A stretch of 38,525 bases of DNA from Cytophagales bacterium Ga0077538 (GTDB lineage: Bacteria; Bacteroidota; Bacteroidia; Cytophagales; Cyclobacteriaceae). The stretch is from positions 1 through 38,525 of the forward strand of contig LNEN01000227.1 in the NCBI GenBank assembly GCA_001464155.1, in the 5' to 3' direction. The notes beneath the pieces are model-generated. The model saw only the letters and a list, made by a program, of their open reading frames with translations, ran no database searches and was not told where the DNA came from. Position numbers and translations under genes: made by a program. This document shows positions 38,480 to 38,525 of this stretch, in pieces (the stretch's first letter is position 1; every line of letters starts with the position of its first letter).

Positions 38480-38525
38480 TTACTCCTTACTGATCTCTTT
38501 TAGCTTCTCCGCCATTAATGCTTGC
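38480..38525 (-). CDS. 3' end of a neighbouring gene (partial)
   Basis: The minus strand reads QALMAEKLKEISKE then TAA at 38480-38482. The remainder is beyond the window. It is a helical charged C-terminus with no identifiable family. If the attachment site lies between it and the integrase, this is a host gene; otherwise it is one more phage gene. Only 14 residues are visible. Confidence 0.5.
   Translation of the reverse strand, partial: QALMAEKLKEISKE

Noticed and set aside
1-38525. tRNA genes, diversity-generating retroelement, insertion sequence
   Set aside because: No tRNA cloverleaf pattern, reverse transcriptase or transposase was seen on reading the sequence and ORFs.

Overview
The window is a nearly complete temperate tailed-phage genome (prophage) in a member of the Bacteroidota, probably a Cytophagales-type host. 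The reasons are a Bacteroidota-style tyrosine integrase at the right end, SprB-type repeats in a tail protein, a DUF6712-like head-tail protein, two TAnnTTTG promoter elements, a general lack of Shine-Dalgarno sequences, and a REP-like hairpin of a type common in that phylum. No tail-sheath or contraction gene was recognised, so a siphovirus-like particle with a long non-contractile tail is the best reading. The 707-residue tape measure would give a tail of roughly 100 nm by the usual length rule.

Layout. (1) 1-412: lysogeny switch, with a truncated XRE/CI-like repressor on the minus strand, divergent from the early operon across an operator-like inverted repeat. (2) 412-6350: rightward early operon of small, tightly overlapping genes, a large SF3/D5-like replicative helicase, and directly behind it an array of nine TGTAGGA-type iterons in two inverted blocks around an AT-rich core, which is a convincing candidate replication origin. 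(3) 6359-7735: a KilA-N gene and a Cys-rich ORF enclosed by two inverted, diverged copies of an intergenic element. (4) 7764-11461: accessory region with an SRAP/YedK-type abasic-site protein in a small leftward operon, a divergent palindromic operator, and a two-TM coiled-coil membrane protein. (5) 11517-16873: leftward block of adsorption and tail-tip proteins (beta-propeller protein, tail-fibre-like protein, DUF1353, a tail-tube-like protein). (6) 17000-33316: rightward late operon with S49 prohead protease plus scaffold, major capsid protein, tail tube, portal, connector, lysis genes (XhlA-like, M15 endolysin, 3TM holin), tail-tip proteins and tape measure. (7) 33313-36887: a leftward signal-peptide gene, then small and large terminase, unusually placed at the end of the late region. 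(8) 37036-38525: integrase, regulatory repeats, terminators and the last codons of a neighbouring gene.

How it fits together. The repressor and operator at the left end decide lysogeny. The helicase with its adjacent iterons would start replication, and two early proteins that end in SSB-like acidic tips could recruit host replication factors. The late block builds head and tail, and the leftward fibre block supplies host recognition. Endolysin and holin candidates sit together for lysis, and the integrase acts at an attachment site probably just right of its gene. All functional statements come from reading the translated ORFs by eye; no database search was run.
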